In this document: in pieces, positions 52,468 through 60,348 of the stretch
Layout of the letters: every line of letters starts with the position of its first letter
Numbering within the stretch: position 1 is the first letter of the stretch
Origin: FEN-1297 sp046705645
GTDB taxonomy: Bacteria; Bacteroidota; Ignavibacteria; Ignavibacteriales; Ignavibacteriaceae
NCBI GenBank assembly: GCA_046705645.1
Contig: JBJKQE010000016.1
Location: forward strand, 1-64,000
Direction: 5' to 3'
DNA: 64,000 nt
Program-made: the position numbers and the translations under genes
Notes under the pieces: model-generated
The model's input: only the letters and a program-made list of their open reading frames with translations
Database searches by the model: none
What the model was told of the DNA's origin: nothing

Positions 52468-52482
52468 CGGCACACTTATTGA
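52468..52482 (+). promoter_or_regulatory. Sigma-54-like -24/-12 promoter of the yceI pair
   Basis: CGGCAC (52468-52473), five bases, TTGA (52479-52482). It is one base off the sigma-54 consensus at each end but keeps the GG, the N5 spacing and the core GGCACACTTATTG, which matches the porin promoter. Predicted start near 52494, 38 bp before the yceI ATG at 52532. Confidence 0.45.
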
Positions 52483-52531
52483 AAAATTGAATTCGAGTTA
52501 TTAAGTTCTTAAAAGGAAAGGTTATTGAAAA

Positions 52532-53161
52532 ATGAAGATGATAAATAAATTTATATTGATAGGTTTTTTAGCCGTGGGATTTTTTGTGAACACTTACGGT
52601 CAGGCAGATACAAATGTTAAGTACAATGTATTACCTCAAAGTAAACTTTATATAGACGGAACATCAACATTTCATGATTTTACAATTAATGCTAAAGAGA
52701 TCAGCGGTTATCTGGTAATGAATAAATTAGAAGAAAATGGTAATGCAAAAGCCGTTCTTGATGATAAATCCGAATTGAAAATAGTAATTCCCGTAAAGAA
52801 ACTAGATACAGACAAAAGTTCTATGAATGAAAATATGGATGAAGCACTAAAAGCAGATAAAGCCCCGGATATTACATTTGAATTAGTATCCGTGGAAAGC
52901 GGAACTTTATCCGGCACTCCTAATGATACAAGTAATTTTATAATTAATGGAAAATTGAGCATTGCAGGAGTCAGCAAGGAAATTAATATGCCTGTGGATG
53001 GATACTTTTCTAATAACGGCCAATTGCACTTTAATGGTGAAGAGACCGTTAAAATGACTGACTTTGGAGTAAAACCTCCGACAATGTTTTTTGGGACAAT
53101 TAGAACGGGTGATCAAGTAGTAGTTCATTTTAATTTAGTATTAACTGAGACAAATAATTGA
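52532..53161 (+). CDS. YceI family periplasmic protein
   Basis: A 209-aa exported protein with signal peptide (IGFLAVGFFVNTYG). The lipocalin-like YceI domain (about 25-205) starts YNVLPQSKLYIDGTSTFHDFTINAKEISGYLVMN and includes SSMNENMDEALKADKAPDITFEL and the C-terminal GVKPPTMFFGTIRTGDQVVVHFNL. YceI proteins bind polyisoprenoid or lipid molecules in the periplasm and are linked to stress and respiration. The family's usual GVxxPT...GT ending is intact. It is followed by a second YceI gene, probably in the same operon, and divergent to the porin. Confidence 0.86.
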   Translation: MKMINKFILIGFLAVGFFVNTYGQADTNVKYNVLPQSKLYIDGTSTFHDFTINAKEISGYLVMNKLEENGNAKAVLDDKSELKIVIPVKKLDTDKSSMNENMDEALKADKAPDITFELVSVESGTLSGTPNDTSNFIINGKLSIAGVSKEINMPVDGYFSNNGQLHFNGEETVKMTDFGVKPPTMFFGTIRTGDQVVVHFNLVLTETNN

Positions 53162-53295
53162 AGAAGGATGTGAATTAAATCATCATGCGTAATCTGAATC
53201 ATATATTGTTAAAGAGAAAAATTGTAATCTTTCAACAAGTTGATAAAGTTTATTCTAAGATTATTTTCAATCATATAAAAGGGAATGGGAAAAAG

Positions 53296-53964
53296 ATGAA
53301 TCATTCGGTTAAACTTATTCTATTCATTATCGGTTTTATATTTTTTGCTGCACCCGGCATAAAAATATTTGGTCAGGGAAAGGACAATGTGCGTTATATA
53401 ACCCTGCCCGGCAGTAAGCTGTGGATTGACGGGTCTTCAAATATAGATATCTTCACATGCAAATCTCATTATGTTACCGGTTATGCAGATATAAAACAAG
53501 GAGTGAAACTAAATACTCCCTCTTCCGGCAAGGATACTGTTCTGGTATCCGTTTTAGTACACAGTTTGGACTGCGGCAGAGATCTTATGAATGATGACAT
53601 GTATAATGCAATGAAAGCCGATGAATTTCCTGTAATTAAATATGAGTTGTTAGATGTCAATCTTTCTTCCCGTCCCGATTCTTTAAAAGGCTGGTTTACT
53701 TTAGATACGAGAGGTGATTTATATATAGCAGGGAAGAAAAATTTAGTGAATATAAAAATGGAAGTAGAAAAATTACCTGACGGTAATTATCGGCTGGTCG
53801 GAAGCAAGCCGCTTTCAATGTTGGAATTTGGTATTACTCCGCCGTCGCATTTTTTCGGCCTTATTCATGCGCATAATGAACTTGTAGTACACTTTGATTT
53901 GTTGGCTGCTCGCGCACCTAATTTTAAAGCTGTTTCGAGCGTAGGCGATTCTTTTGTTAAGTAA
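53296..53964 (+). CDS. YceI family-like periplasmic protein
   Basis: A 222-aa exported protein. A longer reading begins at 53185, but its first 37 residues lack signal features, and the ATG at 53296 follows a GGGA-rich ribosome binding site and gives a signal peptide (NHSVKLILFIIGFIFFAAPGIKIFG). The domain mirrors the upstream gene (YITLPGSKLWIDGSSNIDIFTCKSHYVTGY, DLMNDDMYNAMKADEFPVIKYEL, GITPPSHFFGLIHAHNELVVHFDL). It has Cys residues absent from its neighbour. It may bind the same class of lipid. It lies 134 bp after the first yceI, and is followed by a Rho-independent terminator. Confidence 0.8.
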   Translation: MNHSVKLILFIIGFIFFAAPGIKIFGQGKDNVRYITLPGSKLWIDGSSNIDIFTCKSHYVTGYADIKQGVKLNTPSSGKDTVLVSVLVHSLDCGRDLMNDDMYNAMKADEFPVIKYELLDVNLSSRPDSLKGWFTLDTRGDLYIAGKKNLVNIKMEVEKLPDGNYRLVGSKPLSMLEFGITPPSHFFGLIHAHNELVVHFDLLAARAPNFKAVSSVGDSFVK

Positions 53965-54064
53965 TATGAAATTTGAAGTGGCCTTTTTAAATGGTTTATC
54001 ACTTCATTTCGCGGACAGTATGATTTAATGATGTAATAATAAAAGGTGCTGCCGCATATTATAT

Positions 54065-54095
54065 CCCCGTTCAAAAATGAACGGGGCAATTTTTT
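54065..54095 (+). terminator. Rho-independent terminator after the yceI pair
   Basis: A perfect 8-bp stem CCCCGTTC (54065-54072) / GAACGGGG (54079-54086), loop AAAAAT, followed by CAATTTTTT. It lies about 100 bp after the second yceI stop. Confidence 0.85.
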
Positions 54096-54184
54096 GTCTG
54101 ATTATTAATCTTTCCCTTATTAGCTGCATAGCATAAGAAATCAATTATTTTAGATAGATTAATGCACTTCTAAGAAGGTTTAAA

Positions 54185-55552
54185 TTATTCATCGGGTTTA
54201 ATTGAAAGTTTAACCATTTTGCGGTAGAGAGTTGAAGTGTCAATTCCCATCTTTTGAGCAGCTTCATTCCGGTTCCAGTTTAATTCTTTTAGTATTCTTG
54301 TTATATGCTGTTTTTCTACAGCCTCCAGCGCTTCGGTAAGGTTATCTGGCAAATTATTAAAGTTATTCTGCTTTCCATCATTTTTTTGCATGAAAGGAGG
54401 CAAGAACTTAATAGTAATATAATCCGAGTCGCATAACAAAACAGATCTTTCAATCATATTTTCGAGTTCCCTTAAATTGCCTTTCCATTCATACTGAAGA
54501 AAAGTTCTCATTACCTCATTATCTACGCCTTTAATACTCTTACCTAATTCCTCATTAAATCTACGGATAAAATGATCAACTAGTATGGGAATATCCTCCT
54601 TCCTTTCGGCTAAAACAGGCAGTTTAATTTCCACAACATTTAAACGGTAATATAAATCTTCTCTAAATCTCTTTTCTTGGACTTCATTATATAAATCTTT
54701 GTTTGTTGCCGCTAAAATTCTAACGTCGATTTTTATAATCGAGTTTGAACCTACCGGCCTAATTTCTTTTTCTTGCAGAACTCTTAGTAATTTTACCTGA
54801 ACACTTTCAGGCAATTCACCGATCTCATCCAGAAAAATGGTTCCTGTATTGGCTGCTTTAAATAATCCTTCCTTATCCGAATTAGCACCTGTAAAAGAAC
54901 CTTTTTTATAACCAAAAAGTTCCGATTCATAAAGGTTTTCCGCTATTGCACCGCAGTTAACCGGAATAAAAGGATTATCGGACCTGTTGCTGTTATTATG
55001 AATTGCACGTGCGACTAATTCTTTGCCTGTACCGGACGCTCCGGAGATAAGCACATTTGTCGGTGCTGTACTTATCTGCTTGATCATAGAAAAGATTTCC
55101 TGCATCGATTCACTTTTTCCGATAATATTATTAAAATCAAACCGCTTATTTATTTGTTGTTTTAAAAATTTATTTTCGAGTATTATCTGCTTTTGCTTGA
55201 GTAATTGTTTTACTCGCATAATAACTTCGTCAAATTCTATAGGTTTAACTAGATAATCTGTTGCACCTTCTCGAAGCGCACTAACCGCTGTTTCAATCGA
55301 TGCGTACGCAGTCATTAAAATAACAATTGTATTAGGGGAAATTTGAAGTGTTTTTTCAAGTAGTTTCATTCCGTCCAGTTTCGGCATAACAATATCCGTA
55401 ATTACGATATCGTAATTTGAAGCTTTAAGATTTTCAACTGCTATTTCGCCGTTTTCCGCTTCAGTGCAAAGATAGCCTTCCGACTGGAGTACAGCAGAAA
55501 GCGATTCACGAATGTCTCTTTCGTCATCAACTATCAGAATATTTTCATTCAT
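54185..55552 (-). CDS. Sigma-54-dependent response regulator (NtrC family)
   Basis: A 455-aa activator. Receiver domain with Asp53 in IVITDIVMPKLDG, AAA+ domain with Walker A GASGTGKELVA and the sigma-54 loop GSFTGA (Ser in place of the usual Ala, a known tolerated form), Walker B TIFLDEIGELPES, and a Fis-like C-terminal HTH (WNRNEAAQKMGIDTSTLYRKMVKL). It would activate sigma-54 promoters. Candidate targets are the divergent porin/yceI promoters 1.7-2 kb away, with ATGCA-N4-TGCAT sites between them. The partner kinase may be the PAS kinase at 49216-50649. Confidence 0.92.
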   Translation of the reverse strand: MNENILIVDDERDIRESLSAVLQSEGYLCTEAENGEIAVENLKASNYDIVITDIVMPKLDGMKLLEKTLQISPNTIVILMTAYASIETAVSALREGATDYLVKPIEFDEVIMRVKQLLKQKQIILENKFLKQQINKRFDFNNIIGKSESMQEIFSMIKQISTAPTNVLISGASGTGKELVARAIHNNSNRSDNPFIPVNCGAIAENLYESELFGYKKGSFTGANSDKEGLFKAANTGTIFLDEIGELPESVQVKLLRVLQEKEIRPVGSNSIIKIDVRILAATNKDLYNEVQEKRFREDLYYRLNVVEIKLPVLAERKEDIPILVDHFIRRFNEELGKSIKGVDNEVMRTFLQYEWKGNLRELENMIERSVLLCDSDYITIKFLPPFMQKNDGKQNNFNNLPDNLTEALEAVEKQHITRILKELNWNRNEAAQKMGIDTSTLYRKMVKLSIKPDE

Positions 55553-55587
55553 AGTTCAATAAGGATTAATGATTATAATAAGAGCAA

Positions 55588-57195
55588 TTACCCCTTCTTG
55601 AACTCCTTGATAATTTTTTGTATTTCTTCTTCTGAAATGCCGCTGCCGAATGATTTAGGTTTATTGAGTTTAGACGTTTCCTGCTTCGAAACGTTTTCTT
55701 TTTGATGGTGATATGAATCTTTTAACGGTAAATTACCTGCTCTGGCCTTTAATCTCTCTTCAATCTCGTGCATAAAACTTCCCTGAGAAGAATTAAAAGT
55801 AGAAGGAGTATTATATTTAAATGAAATAAGTGACTGTCCTTTATTGATTGGGTTTGTTTCAAATGCCAGGCTTTTTATATTCATTAAATGTTTTGCTGTT
55901 ACATTATCTGATATTATAGATCCTCCGAGAGTTCCGGGTCCTAGCGTCATTGAAGGCGATAATGCAGTAGTGTAGCCGACAGCTCCGACTGAGGCAACAG
56001 TATTGACAAGAATTCTGAATGCTGGTTTCTCTATTGCAAACTTCATTATAACATCCTGATCATTTGAATGAATTGCCATAGTATGTCCTATCCCGCCGAA
56101 CTGTAAAAGTTCAATACATTTGTGACATCCGTCCAGCCACCCATCCACCGTATAAAATGCTAAGATAGGTGAAAGCTTTTCCATAGATAGGGGGTCTTTT
56201 TTGCCTACGGCCGAACATTCGGCTATAAGAACTTTAGTATCTTCCGGAACCGAGAAGCCGGCGTAATTAGCGATAAAAGCTGCCGGCTGGCCAACTATTG
56301 CCGGGTTTATTTTAAAATCTATTTGAATTGCTTTTGCAAGTTTCTGCTTTTCTTCTTCATTAACAAAATATGCTCCTAAGGCTTTAGCCTCTACTATTAC
56401 TTTTTCGCGCAAGGGTCGGTCAACTATCATTGCTTGTTCGGATGAACAAAGAGTTCCATTATCGAAAGTTGTTCCATATATAATATCGGCAACTGCCTTT
56501 TTATAGTCTGCGGTTTTTTCAATAAAAGCAGGTACGTTACCGGAGCCGACGCCATACGCCGGCTTACCTGCACTATAGGCAGCCTTTACCATTGGATTAC
56601 TGCCGGTTGCTAAAATCACTGCGATGTTTTTGTCTTTCATTAATTCATCAGTACCTTCAAGTGTGGGTGTTGTCATACATTGAATTATTCCTTTCGGAGC
56701 GCCTGCATTTTCTGCTGCCTGCGATAAGACCTTTAAAGCCTCTGCCGTACATCTAGCCGTTCTCGGATGCGGGCTGGCAACAATTCCATTACGGCATTTT
56801 AAAGAAATTAATGCCTTAAACATTGCTGTTGATGTGGGATTTGTTGAAGGAATTAATGCACATACAACGCCCATAGGTACTGCTATTTTAATTACTTTGC
56901 CGTCAGCTTCACTTGCAATTACTCCCACAGTTTTTAAATCTTTAATAGAATCATAAACATTTTTTGTGGAGAATTGATTTTTTATTTTTTTATCCTGCCA
57001 CTTTCCAAAGCCGCTTTCTTCACAAGCTAATTTTGCAAGTTTTTCGGATTCATTATAACCGGCTTCCGCCATTGCTTTGGCTACCTTATCAACCTGTTCC
57101 TGGCTATAATGCTGAAATTCCAATTGCGCTTCTTTGGCTGCTCGTGCCAAGTCTCTTGCTTCTTGAATTGACTGAAGGTCTTTATCTAACTGCAT
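55588..57195 (-). CDS. CoA-acylating aldehyde dehydrogenase (EutE/PduP/AdhE-N type)
   Basis: A 535-aa enzyme that oxidises an aldehyde such as acetaldehyde with CoA and NAD+ to acyl-CoA. Motifs: IKIAVPMGVVCALIPSTNPTSTAMF (cofactor region), LATGSNPMVKAAYSAGKPAYGVGSGNVPAFIE, and the catalytic Cys in TTFDNGTLCSSEQA (about 249). It is longer than typical EutE because of a linker rich in Lys, Ser, Gln (about 490-520) and a short amphipathic helix ISEEEIQKIIKEFKKG at the C-terminus. Such a linker and helix resemble encapsulation peptides that target enzymes to bacterial microcompartments. No shell gene is in the window. It is upstream of the LytR gene on the same strand but separated from it. Confidence 0.85.
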   Translation of the reverse strand: MQLDKDLQSIQEARDLARAAKEAQLEFQHYSQEQVDKVAKAMAEAGYNESEKLAKLACEESGFGKWQDKKIKNQFSTKNVYDSIKDLKTVGVIASEADGKVIKIAVPMGVVCALIPSTNPTSTAMFKALISLKCRNGIVASPHPRTARCTAEALKVLSQAAENAGAPKGIIQCMTTPTLEGTDELMKDKNIAVILATGSNPMVKAAYSAGKPAYGVGSGNVPAFIEKTADYKKAVADIIYGTTFDNGTLCSSEQAMIVDRPLREKVIVEAKALGAYFVNEEEKQKLAKAIQIDFKINPAIVGQPAAFIANYAGFSVPEDTKVLIAECSAVGKKDPLSMEKLSPILAFYTVDGWLDGCHKCIELLQFGGIGHTMAIHSNDQDVIMKFAIEKPAFRILVNTVASVGAVGYTTALSPSMTLGPGTLGGSIISDNVTAKHLMNIKSLAFETNPINKGQSLISFKYNTPSTFNSSQGSFMHEIEERLKARAGNLPLKDSYHHQKENVSKQETSKLNKPKSFGSGISEEEIQKIIKEFKKG

Positions 57196-57280
57196 TGTGT
57201 TTCCTTCATTTTGAATACAATATCAAATATATCCTTTGGATGAAAAAGATTCAAACTCTAAAAATTATTCTTTTATTTAA

Positions 57281-58033
57281 TTAACTAAGTATTTCTTTTA
57301 ATTTATTATAGCCGGTTTTACTTACCGGAAGTAATGTTTTGTCGTCAAGAAGAACCTGGTAGCTTTCTTTAGCCATTAACTCTATCTTTTTTATTCTCTT
57401 AACCGACGCAATATAAGATCTATGGAGCCTTACAAAATTATTCGGATTAAGATGTTCTTCAAAATATTTCATTGTTTTTTGTTTAAGAAACTTGCCCTCA
57501 TCTGAATAAATTAAGACATAATCATCCTGCGCTTCCAAAAATTTTATTTTGTCGGTAGGAATTATGGAAATTTTAGAACCATCCTTAGTAATTATTCTTT
57601 CCAAATATTCCGGCCTTTTTTCATTATGATCTATCAAATTTTTTATCAAATCGGAATGTTTTGTTTTATCTTTTAAAAATAGGAAAGCTTTCTCAAGTGC
57701 TTCATTAAATCTGTCTTTGGAAAACGGCTTTAAAAGATAATCCGCAGCGTTAACTTCGAATGCTTTAAGTGCATATTGATCAAATGCGGTTGTAAAGATA
57801 ATGACTGGAGTTTCTTCAAGCAATTCAAGCATTTCAAACCCGTTTATTTTAGGCATTTGAATATCAAGAAAAATTATATCGGGATGTTCTATGTTGATCT
57901 TTTTAATACCGTCAAAGCCATTGGAACATTCTCCTGTAAGAAAGATATCATCTCTATTTTCCAGATATTTCTTAATGATTTCCCGTGCAAGATTTTCGTC
58001 ATCAATAATCAATGCTTTAAACTGTTTTGCCAT
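57281..58033 (-). CDS. LytTR family response regulator
   Basis: A 250-aa response regulator: receiver domain (about 5-125) with phosphorylated Asp57 in DIIFLDIQMPKINGF, then the LytTR DNA-binding domain (about 145-250), with DKIKFLEAQDDYVLIYSDEG and FVRLHRSYIASVKRIKKIE typical of the AlgR/AgrA/LytR group. It is encoded just downstream of the LytS-type kinase at 58108-59157, with a 75-bp gap on the minus strand. Together they form a two-component system, perhaps controlling cell-envelope genes. Confidence 0.9.
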   Translation of the reverse strand: MAKQFKALIIDDENLAREIIKKYLENRDDIFLTGECSNGFDGIKKINIEHPDIIFLDIQMPKINGFEMLELLEETPVIIFTTAFDQYALKAFEVNAADYLLKPFSKDRFNEALEKAFLFLKDKTKHSDLIKNLIDHNEKRPEYLERIITKDGSKISIIPTDKIKFLEAQDDYVLIYSDEGKFLKQKTMKYFEEHLNPNNFVRLHRSYIASVKRIKKIELMAKESYQVLLDDKTLLPVSKTGYNKLKEILS

Positions 58034-58107
58034 CTTTAACGAATTTCCCTAAAATTATATAATAATTTAGCTACTAATAAAAAGGAATTCCACCTACATG
58101 CAGAAAT

Positions 58108-59157
58108 TTAATTTGGGATAATTAGTGTTACCATAAAAATATCATTTTCTTTTCTTATTTCAATTAGATCGGAACGGCTGTATGTCAGTTTCAATCTATT
58201 TTGAATATTCATTATTCCGATCCCTGCGTTTTTACTTGGTGTGCTTCCAGGTTCAAAATTATTTTCAAGAATTATTTTAAGCGAATTATCAATTCGTTTG
58301 CAGGTCATTTTTAATTTTACCGGTTCCAGGGCATCATATACGGCATGCTTAATAACATTTTCAAAAAGCGGCTGCAATATCATGTTCGGAATCTTACAAT
58401 CCAGGCAGCTTTCCTCGATATATTCGGTAAATTCAAACTTATCCTCGAACCTGATTTTCTCTATGTCCAGATAAAGTCTTATATTCTTTAATTCTTCATC
58501 CAAAGTATTTTTCTGCTTTTCATTATTGGCTAATGTGAATCGCAGAAAATCAGCCAGTTTTAAAATCATTTCCCGCGCTCTATCGGGATTTAGTGTAGTT
58601 AAAGCGCTCATTGAATTTAAGCTGTTAAAAATAAAATGCGGATTAATTTGAAATTTCAATGTTTTAAGTTCTGCCTGCGTAATAAGATTTTTTAGCTCAG
58701 CTTCCCTTGCAATCTTTTCCTGAAGGTTATTGTAATAAATAAATAAATAATAATAAGAAGTTATTAGATAATAAAATAAAGCACCAATTATAAATCTGCC
58801 GATTAATGTATTTTCAAAAAATGAGGCAAAATCATTTGTATAATTAAATATATTATTTATTATAAAATATCCGGCTGCAAGCCAAATTGCAGAGGAAATT
58901 ACTCCGCCGATAAAATGTTGAATAACAAATTTAACCCGTCTGTTGTCTTCAAATGAAATATATTTTGTCGGATACCAATAACTTAAGCCTAAAGCTCCCA
59001 ATATTGAATAGAAGATGAGGCTATCAATAATGGCTGTTTCCAGTTTTAATTTGAAGCCTAGATAAAGTAAGAGAAAGTTTAATAAAATGATTACCAGCCA
59101 AAATAAAATATATAAAACCAGATTTTTTGGTTTATTTAAAATCGGATTATTAAGCAT
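58108..59157 (-). CDS. LytS/YehU-type sensor histidine kinase
   Basis: A 349-aa membrane kinase with about four transmembrane segments in the first 140 residues, then a coiled coil, then the His_kinase domain (PF06580) with the phospho-acceptor His174 in KFQINPHFIFNSLNSM, and a HATPase region (LQPLFENVIKHAV, GIGIMNIQNRL). It pairs with the LytTR regulator downstream. The first gene of the set (59172-59891) is a LiaF-like membrane protein starting 15 bp upstream, so signal inhibition by LiaF-type contact is possible. Confidence 0.88.
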   Translation of the reverse strand: MLNNPILNKPKNLVLYILFWLVIILLNFLLLYLGFKLKLETAIIDSLIFYSILGALGLSYWYPTKYISFEDNRRVKFVIQHFIGGVISSAIWLAAGYFIINNIFNYTNDFASFFENTLIGRFIIGALFYYLITSYYYLFIYYNNLQEKIAREAELKNLITQAELKTLKFQINPHFIFNSLNSMSALTTLNPDRAREMILKLADFLRFTLANNEKQKNTLDEELKNIRLYLDIEKIRFEDKFEFTEYIEESCLDCKIPNMILQPLFENVIKHAVYDALEPVKLKMTCKRIDNSLKIILENNFEPGSTPSKNAGIGIMNIQNRLKLTYSRSDLIEIRKENDIFMVTLIIPN

Positions 59158-59171
59158 TTCAATTAAAACTT

Positions 59172-59891
59172 TTAATAACGAACTTCTTTTACTTCACCGC
59201 CTCCGAAAATCGCAACACCTTTTATAACCAAAGTTCTGGTTGAATCTATTGGCATGCTGCTGTCACGTCTCGACTTATGTGAAAATCCTCCAAACAGAGG
59301 CGTAACATTTATTCTAACATCCCAATCAATCGGTATTAGAATTGTGGACCCGCCGAATATCATAAGTACATCAATTACGTTTTCACCTTCAGCCATTTTA
59401 CATTTGGAAAGGTCTATTTCGGAACCGCCGAAAATAGCAGTAATATTTCCGCCTTTGAAATTATCGGATTTAATTACTTTTGTACCGCCTCCGAAGACCG
59501 ATGTATCTTCAAGGTAATCTTTAGTAAGACTTTTGTTAAACCTATCTCTGTAATAGTTCCAATCTATACTTCTTTTAATTAGAATGTAAATTCCAAAGGC
59601 AATAATAATTACAGGGAAAACGATATCGCTGTTGTATTCAATTCCGGGGAAAATTCTTGGAAGTAAAAAAAATATCCCAATTAAGAATAATAAAATTCCA
59701 AGTGACTTATTTCTGGAATTCAACATTATAATAAAACCGATTGCTGCTAAAATAAAAGGGAAAGAAAATATAATGTGAGGTACATTAAAATTTATTAAAT
59801 CTAAAGTACTTAACAGGTACAATCCTCCGATAATAATCAGTAAATACCCAAGAAATATTCTTGTATTAAATGAACTATTTTGATTACTCAT
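59172..59891 (-). CDS. LiaF-like (DUF5668 / LiaF C-terminal) membrane protein
   Basis: A 239-aa protein with four hydrophobic segments in the first 115 residues (IFLGYLLIIIGGLYLLSTL, IIFSFPFILAAIGFIIML, SLGILLFLIGIFFLL, IVFPVIIIAFGIYILI; the DUF5668-type layout), then a soluble beta-helix-like region (about 130-235) with DTSVFGGGTKVIKSDNFKGG, AIFGGSEIDLSKCKM, LMIFGGSTILIPIDW and GVAIFGGGEVKEVRY. The repeated FGG phrases match the C-terminal LiaF domain (cell-wall-active antibiotic response). It heads a three-gene minus-strand unit with the LytS-type kinase and LytTR regulator, analogous in concept to the Firmicutes LiaFSR system. Confidence 0.82.
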   Translation of the reverse strand: MSNQNSSFNTRIFLGYLLIIIGGLYLLSTLDLINFNVPHIIFSFPFILAAIGFIIMLNSRNKSLGILLFLIGIFFLLPRIFPGIEYNSDIVFPVIIIAFGIYILIKRSIDWNYYRDRFNKSLTKDYLEDTSVFGGGTKVIKSDNFKGGNITAIFGGSEIDLSKCKMAEGENVIDVLMIFGGSTILIPIDWDVRINVTPLFGGFSHKSRRDSSMPIDSTRTLVIKGVAIFGGGEVKEVRY

Positions 59892-60348
59892 TTTGTTGCC
59901 TTTAAATTAACTGTTTATTTTCATTGTGAACTTAATATTTAAATAACAGCTATTGCATAGAAAATCGGTGAATTAAGGATAAATATCGGTGAATGTTAAG
60001 TATTAGAATTGTTCCGGTTTGAAACTTTAAACTAAACATTTACTAAAATGATACGATAATAAATTGTGCTGGTAGAAGTTTTGCGGGAGAAGTGCGGACT
60101 AAGTCACGTAGCTTAATTCGGCACTTTATTTGATAGAGATAATATCGGCATTAGGGCTGTTGTTTGAATTTCACTTGCAGCCTCTTTATTGAGGAAGAAA
60201 TTTTTGAATTTCCAAGTAATTCCCGGTTTCAAACAACAGCCCACCAATTTTTAAATTCCATTCTAATCTAATAATAATTTTCCTACTAAATTACTTTCCA
60301 AAAAATCCGTATATTTATAGTCAATTTTTCAATTAATACGGATTAAAC
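59892..60348. other. 457-bp divergent intergenic region between the LiaF-like gene and metG
   Basis: The region contains the 89-bp inverted-repeat element at 60154-60242 and a sigma-54-like CGGCAC-N5-TTGA (60119-60133) just before it. Otherwise no ORF or RNA gene was recognised. Confidence 0.4.
60154..60242. repeat. 89-bp inverted-repeat element
   Basis: Perfect 15-bp ends GGGCTGTTGTTTGAA (60154-60168) and its complement (60228-60242) enclose a 6-bp hairpin GAAATT-TTTG-AATTTC (60197-60212) and a short CCTC/GAGG. The size and structure resemble the 119-bp element at 11776-11894, though the ends differ. It could be a MITE-like element or a structured leader of metG. Confidence 0.6.
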
